Both the position numbers and the translations under genes were made by a program. Under the pieces are notes generated by a model. The model did no database searches. It was given only the letters and a program-made list of their open reading frames with translations, and was not told the origin of the DNA. A stretch of 64,000 nt of DNA from Butyrivibrio sp. MC2021 (lineage in GTDB: Bacteria > Bacillota > Clostridia > Lachnospirales > Lachnospiraceae), in the NCBI RefSeq assembly GCF_000621605.1, contig NZ_KK211315.1, positions 80,062 to 144,061 on the forward strand, written 5' to 3'. This document shows positions 45,052-54,059 of this stretch, one piece after another; within the stretch, counting starts at the first letter, position 1, and each line of letters begins with the position of its first letter.

Positions 45052-46125
45052 TTATGCTGCAGGCTCTACTTCCTCAGAACCCTCTTCAAATTCTGCATAC
45101 TGCTCGGGATAAACAGCCTTTGCCATAGCAATAAGCGCTGAAATAACGTGCTGGTTTGGCTGATTTACCTCGTCGCTGTTAAGCATATATACTTCGCCGT
45201 TTGTGATGGCTTTAACATTCTCCCAGCCTTCCATAGTAAGTATAGTATTAATTACGTCCGGTGTGTACATATCAGCTGTAAGGATCACATCGGGGTTGGC
45301 TGCAACTGCTGCCTCTTCTGAAAGAGCTGGCCACTGGTCTGTCTCTGCTGCAGCAACATTCTTTGCTCCGATAAGCTCAAGCATTTCATTGATGTAGGTG
45401 CCGTTACCTGCTGTGTAGATAACCGGGTTATCTGCAGAAGGTGTGTAAAGCTCGAAAAGAACGCTCTTTTTCTGGTCCTCAGGGATTGTAGCGCTGATCT
45501 CAGCGATCTGATCGATAACAGTCTGCATTTCAGAAACCATGGCCTCTGCCTCAGCCTCTTTTCCAACTACAAGACCGATGAACTGAATGTCCTCTTCAAT
45601 TCCCTTAAGGGATGTGCTGCTGGGAATATCTGTGATGCAGGCTCCGGACTCTCTTACTGACTCATAAACATCGGTGCCGCCTGCCTGGCTCATGCCTGTG
45701 GTAAAAATAACATCGGCTGAAAGAGCCACAAGCTGCTCCTGATCGGGAGCCATCATATCAAACTGAGGGATATCAGCCTTGAGCTCTGAACCGTAGCTTC
45801 CAAAGGAATATGTGTCGCAGGCTACGATGTTATCTGCAAGACCAAGATCTATAAGAACTCTTGTGATTGAAGGAGCCATGGAAATAATTGAATCTGTCTT
45901 CTCAGGAAGAGTGATCTCATTTCCGCTTCTGTCTGTTACTGTTCCTTCTGCTGCGGTCTCCGGAGCAGTTTCCTCTACTGTTTCTTCAGCTGCTTCTATT
46001 ACCGCCTCTTCTACAGCCTCGGTAGTCTCTGTCACTTCCTCAGCGGGAGTCTTAGCACCGCATCCTGCAACTGCAGAAAGTGCCAGCACTGCACTCATAA
46101 TTGTAATAACCAGTTTCTTTTTCAT
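45052..46125 (-). CDS. Iron-siderophore ABC transporter substrate-binding lipoprotein
   Basis: 357 residues. Signal peptide with lipobox VAGC, then a Glu/Ala/Thr-rich linker (about 28-62) like the one in the amidase, then a two-lobed class III binding fold with SMAPSITRVLIDLGLADNIVACD, PDQEQLVALSADVIFT and the C-terminal NQPNQHVISALIAMAKAVYP. It captures the iron complex at the membrane outer face. First gene of the operon. No clear Fur-type box was identified in the 124 nt upstream. Confidence 0.93.
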   Translation of the reverse strand: MKKKLVITIMSAVLALSAVAGCGAKTPAEEVTETTEAVEEAVIEAAEETVEETAPETAAEGTVTDRSGNEITLPEKTDSIISMAPSITRVLIDLGLADNIVACDTYSFGSYGSELKADIPQFDMMAPDQEQLVALSADVIFTTGMSQAGGTDVYESVRESGACITDIPSSTSLKGIEEDIQFIGLVVGKEAEAEAMVSEMQTVIDQIAEISATIPEDQKKSVLFELYTPSADNPVIYTAGNGTYINEMLELIGAKNVAAAETDQWPALSEEAAVAANPDVILTADMYTPDVINTILTMEGWENVKAITNGEVYMLNSDEVNQPNQHVISALIAMAKAVYPEQYAEFEEGSEEVEPAA

Positions 46126-46249
46126 AATTTTTCTCCTCTAAACGTTGAAATTTTACAGGTTCCAAACTATGATAGTACAACATAAAAAATGTTTAGTCCA
46201 ATTCCTTCTGATAGCAAAGGAAGTCTATGTTCCATTATTCAAACACCTT

Positions 46250-47242
46250 TCAGTGAGAAGAGTTTGCTGCGGCTGATGAGGTCATAACTACCATCATCAT
46301 CATGAATACAATTTCCTCTGTAATGATCATTGCGAGGGTGCTCTCCAGAGCTGATGCCTTTGAAACTGCGTTTTCATCTGCGAAGGTTCCTGCATAAAGG
46401 AGTGCTGAGAACATAAGTCTTGTCTTTCCGCTTATATCAAGGCCTCCGAAGCCCTTCTGCTCCTTGAGAAAAGCAGATGCCTCCACGATATCTTTTACCA
46501 TCTCTCCGATCTCAGCATTCATTCCTACCAATGCTCCAATTGAAGAAAGTTCATATTCTTTACCATACTTCACGCCGGCTTCTTTAAATGCATTAAAGAT
46601 ATCAACAGCCTTCTCACACTTCTCATTTGAGCTGCCCTCCTGCATAGTAAGAACCTGTGCAAGAGAATAAACCGCATTGTCATGGAACATGAAATTCTTC
46701 TTGAGATTCTGATAGTTCTGCTCAAGCTCTTCAAGGATTGTCTCCACATCCTTATCTGTCATAGCAAGAAGAACTGCAAAGCTGGTATCCTCATCAGATG
46801 TAAGGAATGGATGCTGCTTCTTCATGCCCTTTAAAAGAGCATCTGTCTTGGCTATGATCTCCCTGGCATCTGCTGCTCTTTTCGCATCGCAAATGCTGAT
46901 GGCGGCAAGTACCATGTATCTTGATCCGAAAATTCTGCCTTCATGAAGCATCTTATAAACTGATGCAATGTCATCCATAAATCTCTCAGGATCATCCTTC
47001 TGGGCAAGTCTTGAGCTTACAAGTAATTCACAAAGACCTCTGAAATCTGAAAATACGCCTTCATTCTTTCTAAGAACGCCTCTGCACTCCTTGAGATAAT
47101 CGATGTCAGCCACCTTGCCTTCCTGGGTGTACACAAGGGCTGATGCTATTTTGAGCATTGAATGCTCAAGCACAAATCCCTTGCTGATAAGATTTCTGTT
47201 CTCTGCCAAAAGATCGCATTTTGTCTGTAATATGTTATTCAT
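46250..47242 (-). CDS. DUF4003 family protein
   Basis: 330 residues, all alpha-helical in character. Matches the DUF4003 pattern: CDLLAENRNLISKGFVLEHSMLKIASALVYTQEGK, SRYMVLAAISICD, FMFHDNAVYSLAQVL, KYGKEYELSSIGALV. Function unknown. The C-terminus ends in a short hydrophobic, Met-rich stretch (IVFMMMMVVMTSSAAA). GGAGG precedes the start at 47242, preferred over 47278. Cotranscribed with the XRE regulator and membrane-protein genes. Confidence 0.88.
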   Translation of the reverse strand: MNNILQTKCDLLAENRNLISKGFVLEHSMLKIASALVYTQEGKVADIDYLKECRGVLRKNEGVFSDFRGLCELLVSSRLAQKDDPERFMDDIASVYKMLHEGRIFGSRYMVLAAISICDAKRAADAREIIAKTDALLKGMKKQHPFLTSDEDTSFAVLLAMTDKDVETILEELEQNYQNLKKNFMFHDNAVYSLAQVLTMQEGSSNEKCEKAVDIFNAFKEAGVKYGKEYELSSIGALVGMNAEIGEMVKDIVEASAFLKEQKGFGGLDISGKTRLMFSALLYAGTFADENAVSKASALESTLAMIITEEIVFMMMMVVMTSSAAANSSH

Positions 47243-47278
47243 AGCTGCTCCTCCGTATGGTGATTGTGATGTTATCAA

Positions 47279-47470
47279 TTATTCCCAGAAAAGATCATCA
47301 AGTGTCTTATCCAGGGCCTTACATATTGAAATACAAAGATTGATGGTGGGATTGTAATCCCCTTTTTCTATAGCACTTATTGTCTGTCTTGATACTCCGC
47401 ATAGGGCTGCCAGCTGGTCCTGGGAAAGATCCTTACCGGCTCTTGCGGACTTAAGTTTTAAATTCTTCAT
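47279..47470 (-). CDS. XRE-family helix-turn-helix regulator (small)
   Basis: 63 residues, almost only the HTH: LKSARAGKDLSQDQLAALCGVSRQTISAIEKGDYNPTINLCISICKALDKTLDDLF. This short type (YozG-like) is common beside small membrane-protein genes in Firmicutes. It lies 3 nt after the membrane-protein gene and 36 nt before DUF4003, suggesting it controls this group. Confidence 0.92.
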   Translation of the reverse strand: MKNLKLKSARAGKDLSQDQLAALCGVSRQTISAIEKGDYNPTINLCISICKALDKTLDDLFWE

Positions 47471-47473
47471 AAC

Positions 47474-47998
47474 TTAGTCCTCCTCTTCCCTTGAATCTGC
47501 TATTTTCTTTACAAGTAAAGTGCATCCTATAAGTGCCATCCAGATCACTACAATAATATTGGTGATGGGAAGTGACCCAACGCCTTCTGCCTTGATGGAT
47601 CCGTTAAGGAATCCGGCTACTATGGGAATGAGGTTGATCACAAAAAGAACTGCAAATATGATCAGATAGCTCTTCTTGTTATTGTTCATTCCCCAGTATG
47701 CGTCATTCCAGATACTGTAAACGCAAAGTACAAGGCATCCTGCCAAAATGGCTATGAAATGAAGCAGATAATCTGCAAAAGGAAGGCTTACCTGCCCGAT
47801 TCCCAGGCAGATCAAAATCGCTTCACAGGTGATCATTGTATAGAAACCATATTTATATCCTTTATTAAGGATATTCTGCTGTCTCTCATCGTATTGTGTC
47901 TTAATTTTCTTATCCTTATTGGCAAACTTAATAATTATCATTGCTACAAGAAGACCTACCAATAATCCAACTGCTGCAAAAGCTGATACTGCGAACAT
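47474..47998 (-). CDS. Four-span membrane protein, partner of the XRE regulator
   Basis: 174 residues from the ATG at 47998, which has GAGGAGG upstream; the frame start at 48073 lacks a ribosome site. Four or five hydrophobic spans, with a conserved-looking KIKTQYDERQQNILNKGYKYGFY segment after the first span. This DERQ-type membrane protein plus small XRE regulator is a recurrent pair in Firmicutes; function unknown. Confidence 0.8.
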   Translation of the reverse strand: MFAVSAFAAVGLLVGLLVAMIIIKFANKDKKIKTQYDERQQNILNKGYKYGFYTMITCEAILICLGIGQVSLPFADYLLHFIAILAGCLVLCVYSIWNDAYWGMNNNKKSYLIIFAVLFVINLIPIVAGFLNGSIKAEGVGSLPITNIIVVIWMALIGCTLLVKKIADSREEED

Positions 47999-48229
47999 TA
48001 CTCTACCTCCTCGCTTCTTAGTGAAAATTGTTATCTGTGATTTTATAATAATCTCGTAATAGAATAATGTCAAGTATATTTTACATTTTTCTTTTCATGG
48101 TGGCATTTTGCTTGTTACAGCTGCAATAAAAAACATCATCCTGCTCATGGACATATTGCAAAAATGCTTCAGAATATGTATGATAAAACGCTAGTAAATC
48201 AAGAAAAATAAAGGAAGTGGATAGTTAAA

Positions 48230-49273
48230 ATGAGTTATTTTTCAGGTGCATCTACCGTACATTTGGTAAATTTAATAAAAAATAAGAATGAAGAAAAGGG
48301 AAATAAGAAGTTGGCCCAGTCTTCTGCGGATCAATTTGAATGTGCTGCCGACGGCTATAGCATCGCCTTTGTCATCTTTGGACTGTTCTTTGCGATTCTT
48401 ACTGCAATCAGCGTCATTTGCCTTTTTCGAGATGTTGAGGATGCTGTAGTGGCCATATTTGTCTTTGGGGTAATAACGCTGCTTAGCTTCTTTGCAGCCT
48501 GGGCAACTTCCCATCACAGGCTGATCGTCGAGGGAAATGAAGCCACCTATGTGAATGTATGGGGCATCACAAAGAAATTTCCATTTTCTGATGTGACCAA
48601 ATGCCTTACCACTGAGCAGTCCCTTAGTCTTTATATCGAAAATAAAAAGGTAGTCACCTTAAGCAAAGACGTGTACGGCCTGAAATTTCTCCAGGAGCGT
48701 TGCAAAAAAGACGGCATAGAATGGGGCAATAAAAGCCGCGCGGGCATCACAAAGTTTACGCTGGTCTGGCATGCATCAAGAACCCTGGCGCTGATCCTTT
48801 TCTGGGCAACAGTGGGAATTGTAGTACTTATGGTCGTGATAAGTATCTCTTCCGGTAAAAATCCTCTTGATCAAATTGTTCTTCTTTTGGAATTGACTCT
48901 TTATATTGCGGGAATGTTTGGCTGTATGTTCCTGGGTTTCATGCTCTATTTTGCCCTTGGGTTAAAAGAGGTAAAAGTCATAGAAAAGGGCCTGGGCCTG
49001 TCCTTCCGTGAGGAGATGGCCAAAAGAGGCGCCACAGGCCGAGAGTACCAGGATGAGGAATGGTTTGTGGAAACAGCCCCGGGAAAGATCGAGGTGCTGA
49101 ATCGCAGATTTATTAAAGCGTGGCTCGGAATTAAAGATAATCGTTCCGGAAGAGTCACAAACTATCATATTGAATTTATTGATATTAATGGCAAAAAAAG
49201 ATCCATCGGCGGCCATTATTTAGAATATGCCAAGAGAATGGACAATTGGTACTTTAAGAAAAATGACAATTAA
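48230..49273 (+). CDS. Hypothetical membrane protein
   Basis: 347 residues. Two spans at about 43-90, a PH-like beta-rich domain (about 93-160), two further spans (about 175-245) and a C-terminal domain (250-347) with NRRFIKAWLGIKDNRSGRVTNYHIEFID. GGAAGTGG lies upstream of the start. Its last bases overlap those of the convergent RelA/SpoT gene by 4 nt. No function recognised. Confidence 0.75.
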   Translation: MSYFSGASTVHLVNLIKNKNEEKGNKKLAQSSADQFECAADGYSIAFVIFGLFFAILTAISVICLFRDVEDAVVAIFVFGVITLLSFFAAWATSHHRLIVEGNEATYVNVWGITKKFPFSDVTKCLTTEQSLSLYIENKKVVTLSKDVYGLKFLQERCKKDGIEWGNKSRAGITKFTLVWHASRTLALILFWATVGIVVLMVVISISSGKNPLDQIVLLLELTLYIAGMFGCMFLGFMLYFALGLKEVKVIEKGLGLSFREEMAKRGATGREYQDEEWFVETAPGKIEVLNRRFIKAWLGIKDNRSGRVTNYHIEFIDINGKKRSIGGHYLEYAKRMDNWYFKKNDN

Positions 49274-50259
49274 TCAATAACATCATTCTGGAAGCGGGAC
49301 AGATGCTCGAAGGGCAGGATAAGTCTTCCTCTGTACAGGCCGCAGCCATCGTTTATCAGACTGTTGTTGATGGCGCCGAACATGTTGACATCAATCTTGG
49401 AGAGCTCCAGCTGCTGAAGTAACATTCCCCTCTCGTAGGCCTCATCAAAATAGACGCACTCTCCCTGGGGAATCTTATCTCTTCTGGCCCGCTCCTTTTG
49501 CTGTCTCTTTTCATATCCAAGGTGGTTAGCCGGACCGATCTCAGCATAATCATCCATATCCTTGGTACGAAGCTGAACCTCCACATAGCTTCTGGATTCA
49601 TTGTCATACAGAGTGATGTGAAGGGACTGATAGCCGTAGGGGCTGGGATTACTGATGAAGTCCTTGAAATAGGGTCTGACTGATTTATTTATCCGGTCTG
49701 AAATAAGGTCCACATCCATAGTGGAGACTTCAGCACAAAAGCCCACTCTCTCAAGGAAATCCGGAAGAATATTTGCAATCTCATAGAGGTATTTCAGTTC
49801 TGTTTCTGTTCTGTCTTCATTTTCATCCACATGGCACTTTGGCATGGAGATGACTATCCTGTATGCTATAAGGTCCCTGAAATGCTCAATCTTACTCTTT
49901 ATCTCAGCCGGCTCCGGGAAACTTCCATTCTTTTTATAATAATCGTAGATTGTCCCAACGATATAGGCGTTGAATTTCTCTTCCGCCCTGATAAGTGATT
50001 TTATCCTTCCCTTAAAAGTAAACGCCAGATGCGGATACTGCTTGGTCATATACTTATAGAACTCGCGGATCCTCTGGGACTGGGATGTCAAAAAGTCATT
50101 ATGAACCAGGAGTTCTTCCATCCGGAGGAGAAAATTGCTATGCAGCATGTCCACTGTATTTCCCGTCACTATGGAAGACCCCTTCAGATCCTGTGAGTAC
50201 TTCTGTATGATCTTAAGAACAGTATCACCATTGTAGAGATAGTCATTTAGAGTAACCAT
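49270..50259 (-). CDS. RelA/SpoT-domain (p)ppGpp synthetase-like protein
   Basis: 329 residues. The synthetase domain shows FKGRIKSLIRAEEKFNAYIVGT, FRDLIAYRIVISMPKC, NPSPYGYQSLHITLYD and YVEVQLRTKDMDDYAE, the core of pyrophosphokinases that transfer diphosphate to GDP/GTP. No HD hydrolase, TGS or ACT domain is present, so it is a small-alarmone-synthetase-like protein, though longer than RelP/RelQ and with an N-terminal extension (1-70) of unknown role. It could also act on another nucleotide or be a toxin-like relative. Confidence 0.83.
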   Translation of the reverse strand: MVTLNDYLYNGDTVLKIIQKYSQDLKGSSIVTGNTVDMLHSNFLLRMEELLVHNDFLTSQSQRIREFYKYMTKQYPHLAFTFKGRIKSLIRAEEKFNAYIVGTIYDYYKKNGSFPEPAEIKSKIEHFRDLIAYRIVISMPKCHVDENEDRTETELKYLYEIANILPDFLERVGFCAEVSTMDVDLISDRINKSVRPYFKDFISNPSPYGYQSLHITLYDNESRSYVEVQLRTKDMDDYAEIGPANHLGYEKRQQKERARRDKIPQGECVYFDEAYERGMLLQQLELSKIDVNMFGAINNSLINDGCGLYRGRLILPFEHLSRFQNDVID

Positions 50260-50271
50260 ACTGTCACCTCC

Positions 50272-50314
50272 AAAAAAATAAGCAAAGATGCCCTGACCTT
50301 AAGCACCTTTGCTC
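50272..50314 (-). terminator. Rho-independent terminator after the GNAT-Nudix gene
   Basis: Leftward strand: AGCAAAGGTGC and GCATCTTTGCT pair across a short loop (one mismatch) and are followed by TATTTTTTT. It lies about 35 nt after the GNAT-Nudix stop and upstream of the RelA/SpoT gene. Confidence 0.8.
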
Positions 50315-50347
50315 TTCTTTTTCTATAATATCACAATTGTATTTCCG

Positions 50348-51430
50348 TTACAGTCTTTTCTCGATATCTTCCAGTCCCCGGCAGAATTCCTCATCGTTGT
50401 GGTCTCTGACATGTTCAAGGAATTCATGAAAAGGCATTACCTTAACATCATTTACTTCATAGGTGTTGAACTTAAAGCCATCCTTCGGAACTTCAACTCT
50501 GCACATGAAAATAGAGGCCAGAAGGCCTGTTCCGTCGTCCCATTCCTTGATATATTCAAAGGCAAGCTCCATATCTTCCGGCGGAACCGTTATTGAAAGC
50601 TCCTCTTCAACTTCCCTGCAGGCCGCTTCCTTAGGGGACTCACCGCTTTTTACTCCGCCACCTGTCATATCCCACTTGCCGGCGTAATACTTTGCCTTGA
50701 GGGAGCGTTGCTGGACTATATATTGGCCCTCGCCCTTACCGGTTTTAGGACTGTCTACAGTCTTCATAATGACAAGAACATGCTGTATATACTCTCCGGG
50801 AAGTCTCGGAGTATGCTTAGGAACTGCTTCCTTTATAATTGACCCATCTCTGGAAAAAATGTCGATGTATTCATTCAGGCTCAAATTCTTCTCAAACATC
50901 TCCTTTGGCAGCATCACGCGATAAAACTCCTGATACAGCTTCCAAAGCTTATCATGATCCTCCTTCTGCTGCGGTCCCATCCTCAAAATTCTGAAGGGCA
51001 CTCCAAAACATTTTACTCTGAGTCCTGTATCTGTGCAGCCATTCCTCAGGTAAAAATTATAACGCCTTGTCTGCAGATCTTTTTCCGAAGCCGCCTCTGC
51101 ATAGTCAGGATCCTCCACTTCAACTATGACATTATCTGCATCCTTCAGGTTATTGGCAATTAGCATAACCGCAGTGCTTCCGACGCCTTTATTTCTCATA
51201 TCCGAATGAACCGCAAGATAATCCAAAAGATAGTCGCTGCCAAGTTTGACAAAAAAAGCATATCCAATAAGCTCTGAATCCTCAAACAGCCCACAAGGTT
51301 CATATATTCCTTTATCAATGCCTTGGAGAATCGCCTTAAGAGGCTTAATCTCATCTGCCGGAAAATCCTCCTGCATCTTTGTCTTATATATTTCTTCGAC
51401 CTGTGATTTATCTAGTCTTTCTAAACGCAT
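50348..51430 (-). CDS. GNAT acetyltransferase fused to Nudix hydrolase
   Basis: 360 residues from the ATG at 51430, preceded by AAGGGG. Residues 1-150 form a GNAT domain with LDYLAVHSDMRNKGVGSTAVMLI (acetyl-CoA loop), and residues about 190-360 a Nudix domain with a complete box, GGGVKSGESPKEAACREVEEELSI. The Nudix half resembles IDI-like enzymes (YIQHVLVIMKTVDS, KWDMTGGG). The combined activity and substrate are unknown. It precedes a terminator; the PH-like membrane-protein gene lies 22 nt upstream. Confidence 0.87.
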   Translation of the reverse strand: MRLERLDKSQVEEIYKTKMQEDFPADEIKPLKAILQGIDKGIYEPCGLFEDSELIGYAFFVKLGSDYLLDYLAVHSDMRNKGVGSTAVMLIANNLKDADNVIVEVEDPDYAEAASEKDLQTRRYNFYLRNGCTDTGLRVKCFGVPFRILRMGPQQKEDHDKLWKLYQEFYRVMLPKEMFEKNLSLNEYIDIFSRDGSIIKEAVPKHTPRLPGEYIQHVLVIMKTVDSPKTGKGEGQYIVQQRSLKAKYYAGKWDMTGGGVKSGESPKEAACREVEEELSITVPPEDMELAFEYIKEWDDGTGLLASIFMCRVEVPKDGFKFNTYEVNDVKVMPFHEFLEHVRDHNDEEFCRGLEDIEKRL

Positions 51431-51452
51431 AAAACTGCCCCTTACTTCTGTT

Positions 51453-51977
51453 CTATCTCTTTTTCCTGGCACTTATAGAATAAAGACTTAGGAGATTCTT
51501 TGTTTCCTCGTCAGTTGTTGGAACATTTTTCTCTTCGAGAAAGAGGCAAAGCTGCTCAAAATTCTCCATTTCGTCTTCAATAACCTTTATACTTTCCCCT
51601 TTAACATTGATCTTCATGATGTACCTATTTTTAGGAGCATATCTTGACGAATCATGATGGCGCCCAAAAGTAACGCCTGTTATCTCTGAAACATCCACTA
51701 CCATCATGGGTTTTCGCAGCCTTTTTATAGTTATGCCATTATGATCTACAATAAGAGTCAGTGCAACAGAATATTCCAGACAATAGACTCCCCATGCCAT
51801 CCATCCGGCTCCCACAAGAAAAAGGATAATTGCTAAAATTACATCAATTGAAATACTAAATGAAAGCAGAATATACCATACGCCAATAATACATGCAACT
51901 ATTGCACCTATAAGCATCCAAATCAGTACATTATATGTTTTTTGAATATTTCCTTTACAACTCACAATAAAGTTCAT
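51453..51977 (-). CDS. Small membrane protein with PH-like domain
   Basis: 174 residues. Two membrane spans at about 18-65, then a beta-rich cytoplasmic domain with ALTLIVDHNGITIKRLRKPMMVVDVSEITGVTFGRH typical of bacterial PH-like folds, and an acidic helix at the C-terminus. No specific function. It precedes the GNAT-Nudix gene in the same direction. Confidence 0.7.
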   Translation of the reverse strand: MNFIVSCKGNIQKTYNVLIWMLIGAIVACIIGVWYILLSFSISIDVILAIILFLVGAGWMAWGVYCLEYSVALTLIVDHNGITIKRLRKPMMVVDVSEITGVTFGRHHDSSRYAPKNRYIMKINVKGESIKVIEDEMENFEQLCLFLEEKNVPTTDEETKNLLSLYSISARKKR

Positions 51978-52087
51978 TACTCACCTCTTTTGTATTATAA
52001 CGCTGGCTTACCACAAGCACAGCAAGAAAAATTTTATAAAGTGTTCGATTGCAACATCCAGATTCGGAGAGTATTATGATTAATACA

Positions 52088-52114
52088 CAAATATATGTTC
52101 GGAACATATATTCG
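52088..52114 (+). promoter_or_regulatory. Two overlapping LexA-like (SOS) boxes
   Basis: The plus-strand 14-mer CAAATATATGTTCG (52088-52101) is joined to GGAACATATATTCG (52101-52114). The reverse complement of the second, CGAATATATGTTCC, matches the Bacillus-type LexA consensus CGAACRNRYGTTYC at 13 of 14 positions. Both boxes form a larger perfect dyad, ATATATGTTC-G-GAACATATAT, centred on 52101. The site lies 21 nt before the polymerase start, ideal for repression. Confidence 0.75.
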
Positions 52115-52134
52115 ATATTTGGTGAGGAGATTTT

Positions 52135-53400
52135 ATGGAAAAAAAGCTGCACCCCTGCTTCATGATCATAGACTTAAAAAGCTTTTATGCCAGCGTGGAA
52201 TGTGTAGACAGAGGCCTGGATCCCATGACAGCTCTTCTGGCCGTGGCAGACAAGGAACGTAGCAAGGGGACCATATGCCTTGCCATCACCCCCGCAATGA
52301 AAGCCCTCGGGATCAAGAACCGCTGCAGGATCTACGAGATCCCGAAGCATCTCAACTACATAGTGGCCCCTCCCAGAATGAAGAGATATATCGACATCTC
52401 CGCCGATATCTACGGAATATACCTTAGCTATGTGGCCAAGGAAGACATCCATGTGTATTCCATTGATGAGTCTTTTCTTGATGTGACCACATATCTGAGC
52501 CTTTACGGAATATCCGCTCACGACCTGGCCCTGCGGATCATGGGCGATATCAGGGGCAAGCTGGGGCTTCGAGCCACCTGCGGCATCGGCACCAACATGT
52601 ATCTTGCCAAGGTGGCCCTGGATATCCTGGCCAAACACTCTCCTGACTACATAGCGGAGCTCACGGAGGAGACCTTTAAGGAGCAGCTGTGGGCCCACAG
52701 GCCCCTTACGGATTTCTGGCGCATAGGTCCCGGCACCCAGAGGCGCCTTAACTCCCTTGGAATGTACACTCAGGGGGACATAGCCATTTTCCCCGAGAAG
52801 CTCTTATACAAGAACTTCGGAGTCCTTGCAGAGTACCTTATCGACCACTCCTGGGGAAGGGAGCCCTGTACCATGCAGGAGATCAAGAACTACCGCACCC
52901 GCTCCAAGTCCCTCTCCTGCGGCCAGGTCCTGATGCGGGATTACAGCTTCGAGGAGGCTCTTATCATTGTAAAAGAGATGGCTGACGAACTTTCCCTTGA
53001 TATGGTGGCAGCCCATGTGGTCAGCAACAATGTGTCCCTGTTCATCGGATACAGCGCAGAGACCTTCCCTCCCACAGGAGCCAGCGCCACTCTGCCGGTG
53101 ACCACCAATTCATACCGGATTCTGATGGATGCTTTTGTTCAGCTGTATTACAGAAGCACTCAGCGCACCATCCCCATCCGCAGGGTCAATATCAGCGCCA
53201 ACTCGGTTCTGGATGAGTGCTTTGAGCAGTACAACTTTTTCGTGGATCCCAGTATCATGGAGCGGGACCGCCAGATCACAAGGTCAGTCAATCAGATCAA
53301 GGCCCGCTATGGAAAAAATGCCATTATCAAGGGCATGGACCTGTATGAAGCAGGCAATGCCATAACCAGGAATGCCCAGATAGGCGGCCATAAACGTTAG
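52135..53400 (+). CDS. Y-family DNA polymerase (UvrX/DinB-like)
   Basis: 421 residues. Catalytic elements are MIIDLKSFYASVECVDRGLDP (first Asp), YSIDESFLDVT (second acidic pair) and LRATCGIGTNMYLAKVALDILAK; a helix-hairpin-helix region, LTDFWRIGPGTQRRLNSLGM, and the little-finger domain follow. It belongs to the UvrX/YqjW-type group that copies past DNA lesions during the SOS response. GAGGAG precedes the start. First of three genes under the LexA-like boxes. Confidence 0.93.
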   Translation: MEKKLHPCFMIIDLKSFYASVECVDRGLDPMTALLAVADKERSKGTICLAITPAMKALGIKNRCRIYEIPKHLNYIVAPPRMKRYIDISADIYGIYLSYVAKEDIHVYSIDESFLDVTTYLSLYGISAHDLALRIMGDIRGKLGLRATCGIGTNMYLAKVALDILAKHSPDYIAELTEETFKEQLWAHRPLTDFWRIGPGTQRRLNSLGMYTQGDIAIFPEKLLYKNFGVLAEYLIDHSWGREPCTMQEIKNYRTRSKSLSCGQVLMRDYSFEEALIIVKEMADELSLDMVAAHVVSNNVSLFIGYSAETFPPTGASATLPVTTNSYRILMDAFVQLYYRSTQRTIPIRRVNISANSVLDECFEQYNFFVDPSIMERDRQITRSVNQIKARYGKNAIIKGMDLYEAGNAITRNAQIGGHKR

Positions 53401-53409
53401 GAGGCAGTT

Positions 53410-53715
53410 ATGCCAAGAGCAGACAGAGCAAGTCAGTTCATGCCTTTTGCAGCCCTGAAGGGCTTTGAAGAAGCTCTTTTAGAAAAAGAAAGAATCGAAG
53501 TCGAGAAGGTTCTTTTATCAGAGGAAGCTCTGGACTTTCTCGATTACCAGCTCTCCCTTCTGAAGGTTGGGGACATGGTGACGGTCATCTATTACGACTG
53601 CGGAGCGTACCTCAAGAAGACCGGGCTTATCTCCCGGATCCGCAAGGATGCCCGGTACCTCACAGTGGTAACCACCGACATCAGTTTTGACAACATTCGG
53701 GAAATACAGTTCTAG
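53410..53715 (+). CDS. YolD-like protein
   Basis: 101 residues. MPRADRASQFMPFAALKGFEEAL is the signature opening of YolD-like proteins, and a small beta-rich domain follows (VTVIYYDCGAYLKKTGLISRI). YolD proteins occur beside Y-family polymerases in Firmicutes and are thought to modulate them, in the manner of UmuD. It starts 9 nt after the polymerase stop. Confidence 0.87.
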   Translation: MPRADRASQFMPFAALKGFEEALLEKERIEVEKVLLSEEALDFLDYQLSLLKVGDMVTVIYYDCGAYLKKTGLISRIRKDARYLTVVTTDISFDNIREIQF

Positions 53716-53741
53716 CAAATAAATTTGGAGGTCAGCATAAT

Positions 53742-54029
53742 ATGAGTAAAATAATTGAAGAAGTAGACGTTATTTGCCAGCACAAGCCTGATGGCAGCAT
53801 TATTCCTATGCGACTTCGCTTTAAGAACGACGACGGAGAATACGAGGCCTACACCATCAAGGGCTTTCGTTTGTCCGACAAAAAAGGCACCCATACAACC
53901 GCAGATGGAATCTACGTCGGAGATTACACCTTTGTTTTTGAGTGCCTTATTATCTCTATGAATATGAAAAGAATTGTCCGGCTCTACTATGATCCCAGAA
54001 CCGGCACCAGCTGGCGGCTGGCAGTGTAG
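53742..54029 (+). CDS. Hypothetical protein in SOS polymerase operon
   Basis: 95 residues, small beta-rich protein beginning MSKIIEEVDVICQHKPDGSI and containing RLRFKNDDGEYEAYTIKGFR. No family named. GGAGG lies upstream of the start, and the 26-nt spacing puts it in the same transcript as the polymerase and YolD, so it is probably induced by DNA damage. The positively charged RFKN/KGFR strands could bind nucleic acid, but this is a guess. Confidence 0.75.
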   Translation: MSKIIEEVDVICQHKPDGSIIPMRLRFKNDDGEYEAYTIKGFRLSDKKGTHTTADGIYVGDYTFVFECLIISMNMKRIVRLYYDPRTGTSWRLAV

Positions 54030-54059
54030 GCGAAAGTGCCTTCCAACTAAATTTTCATA

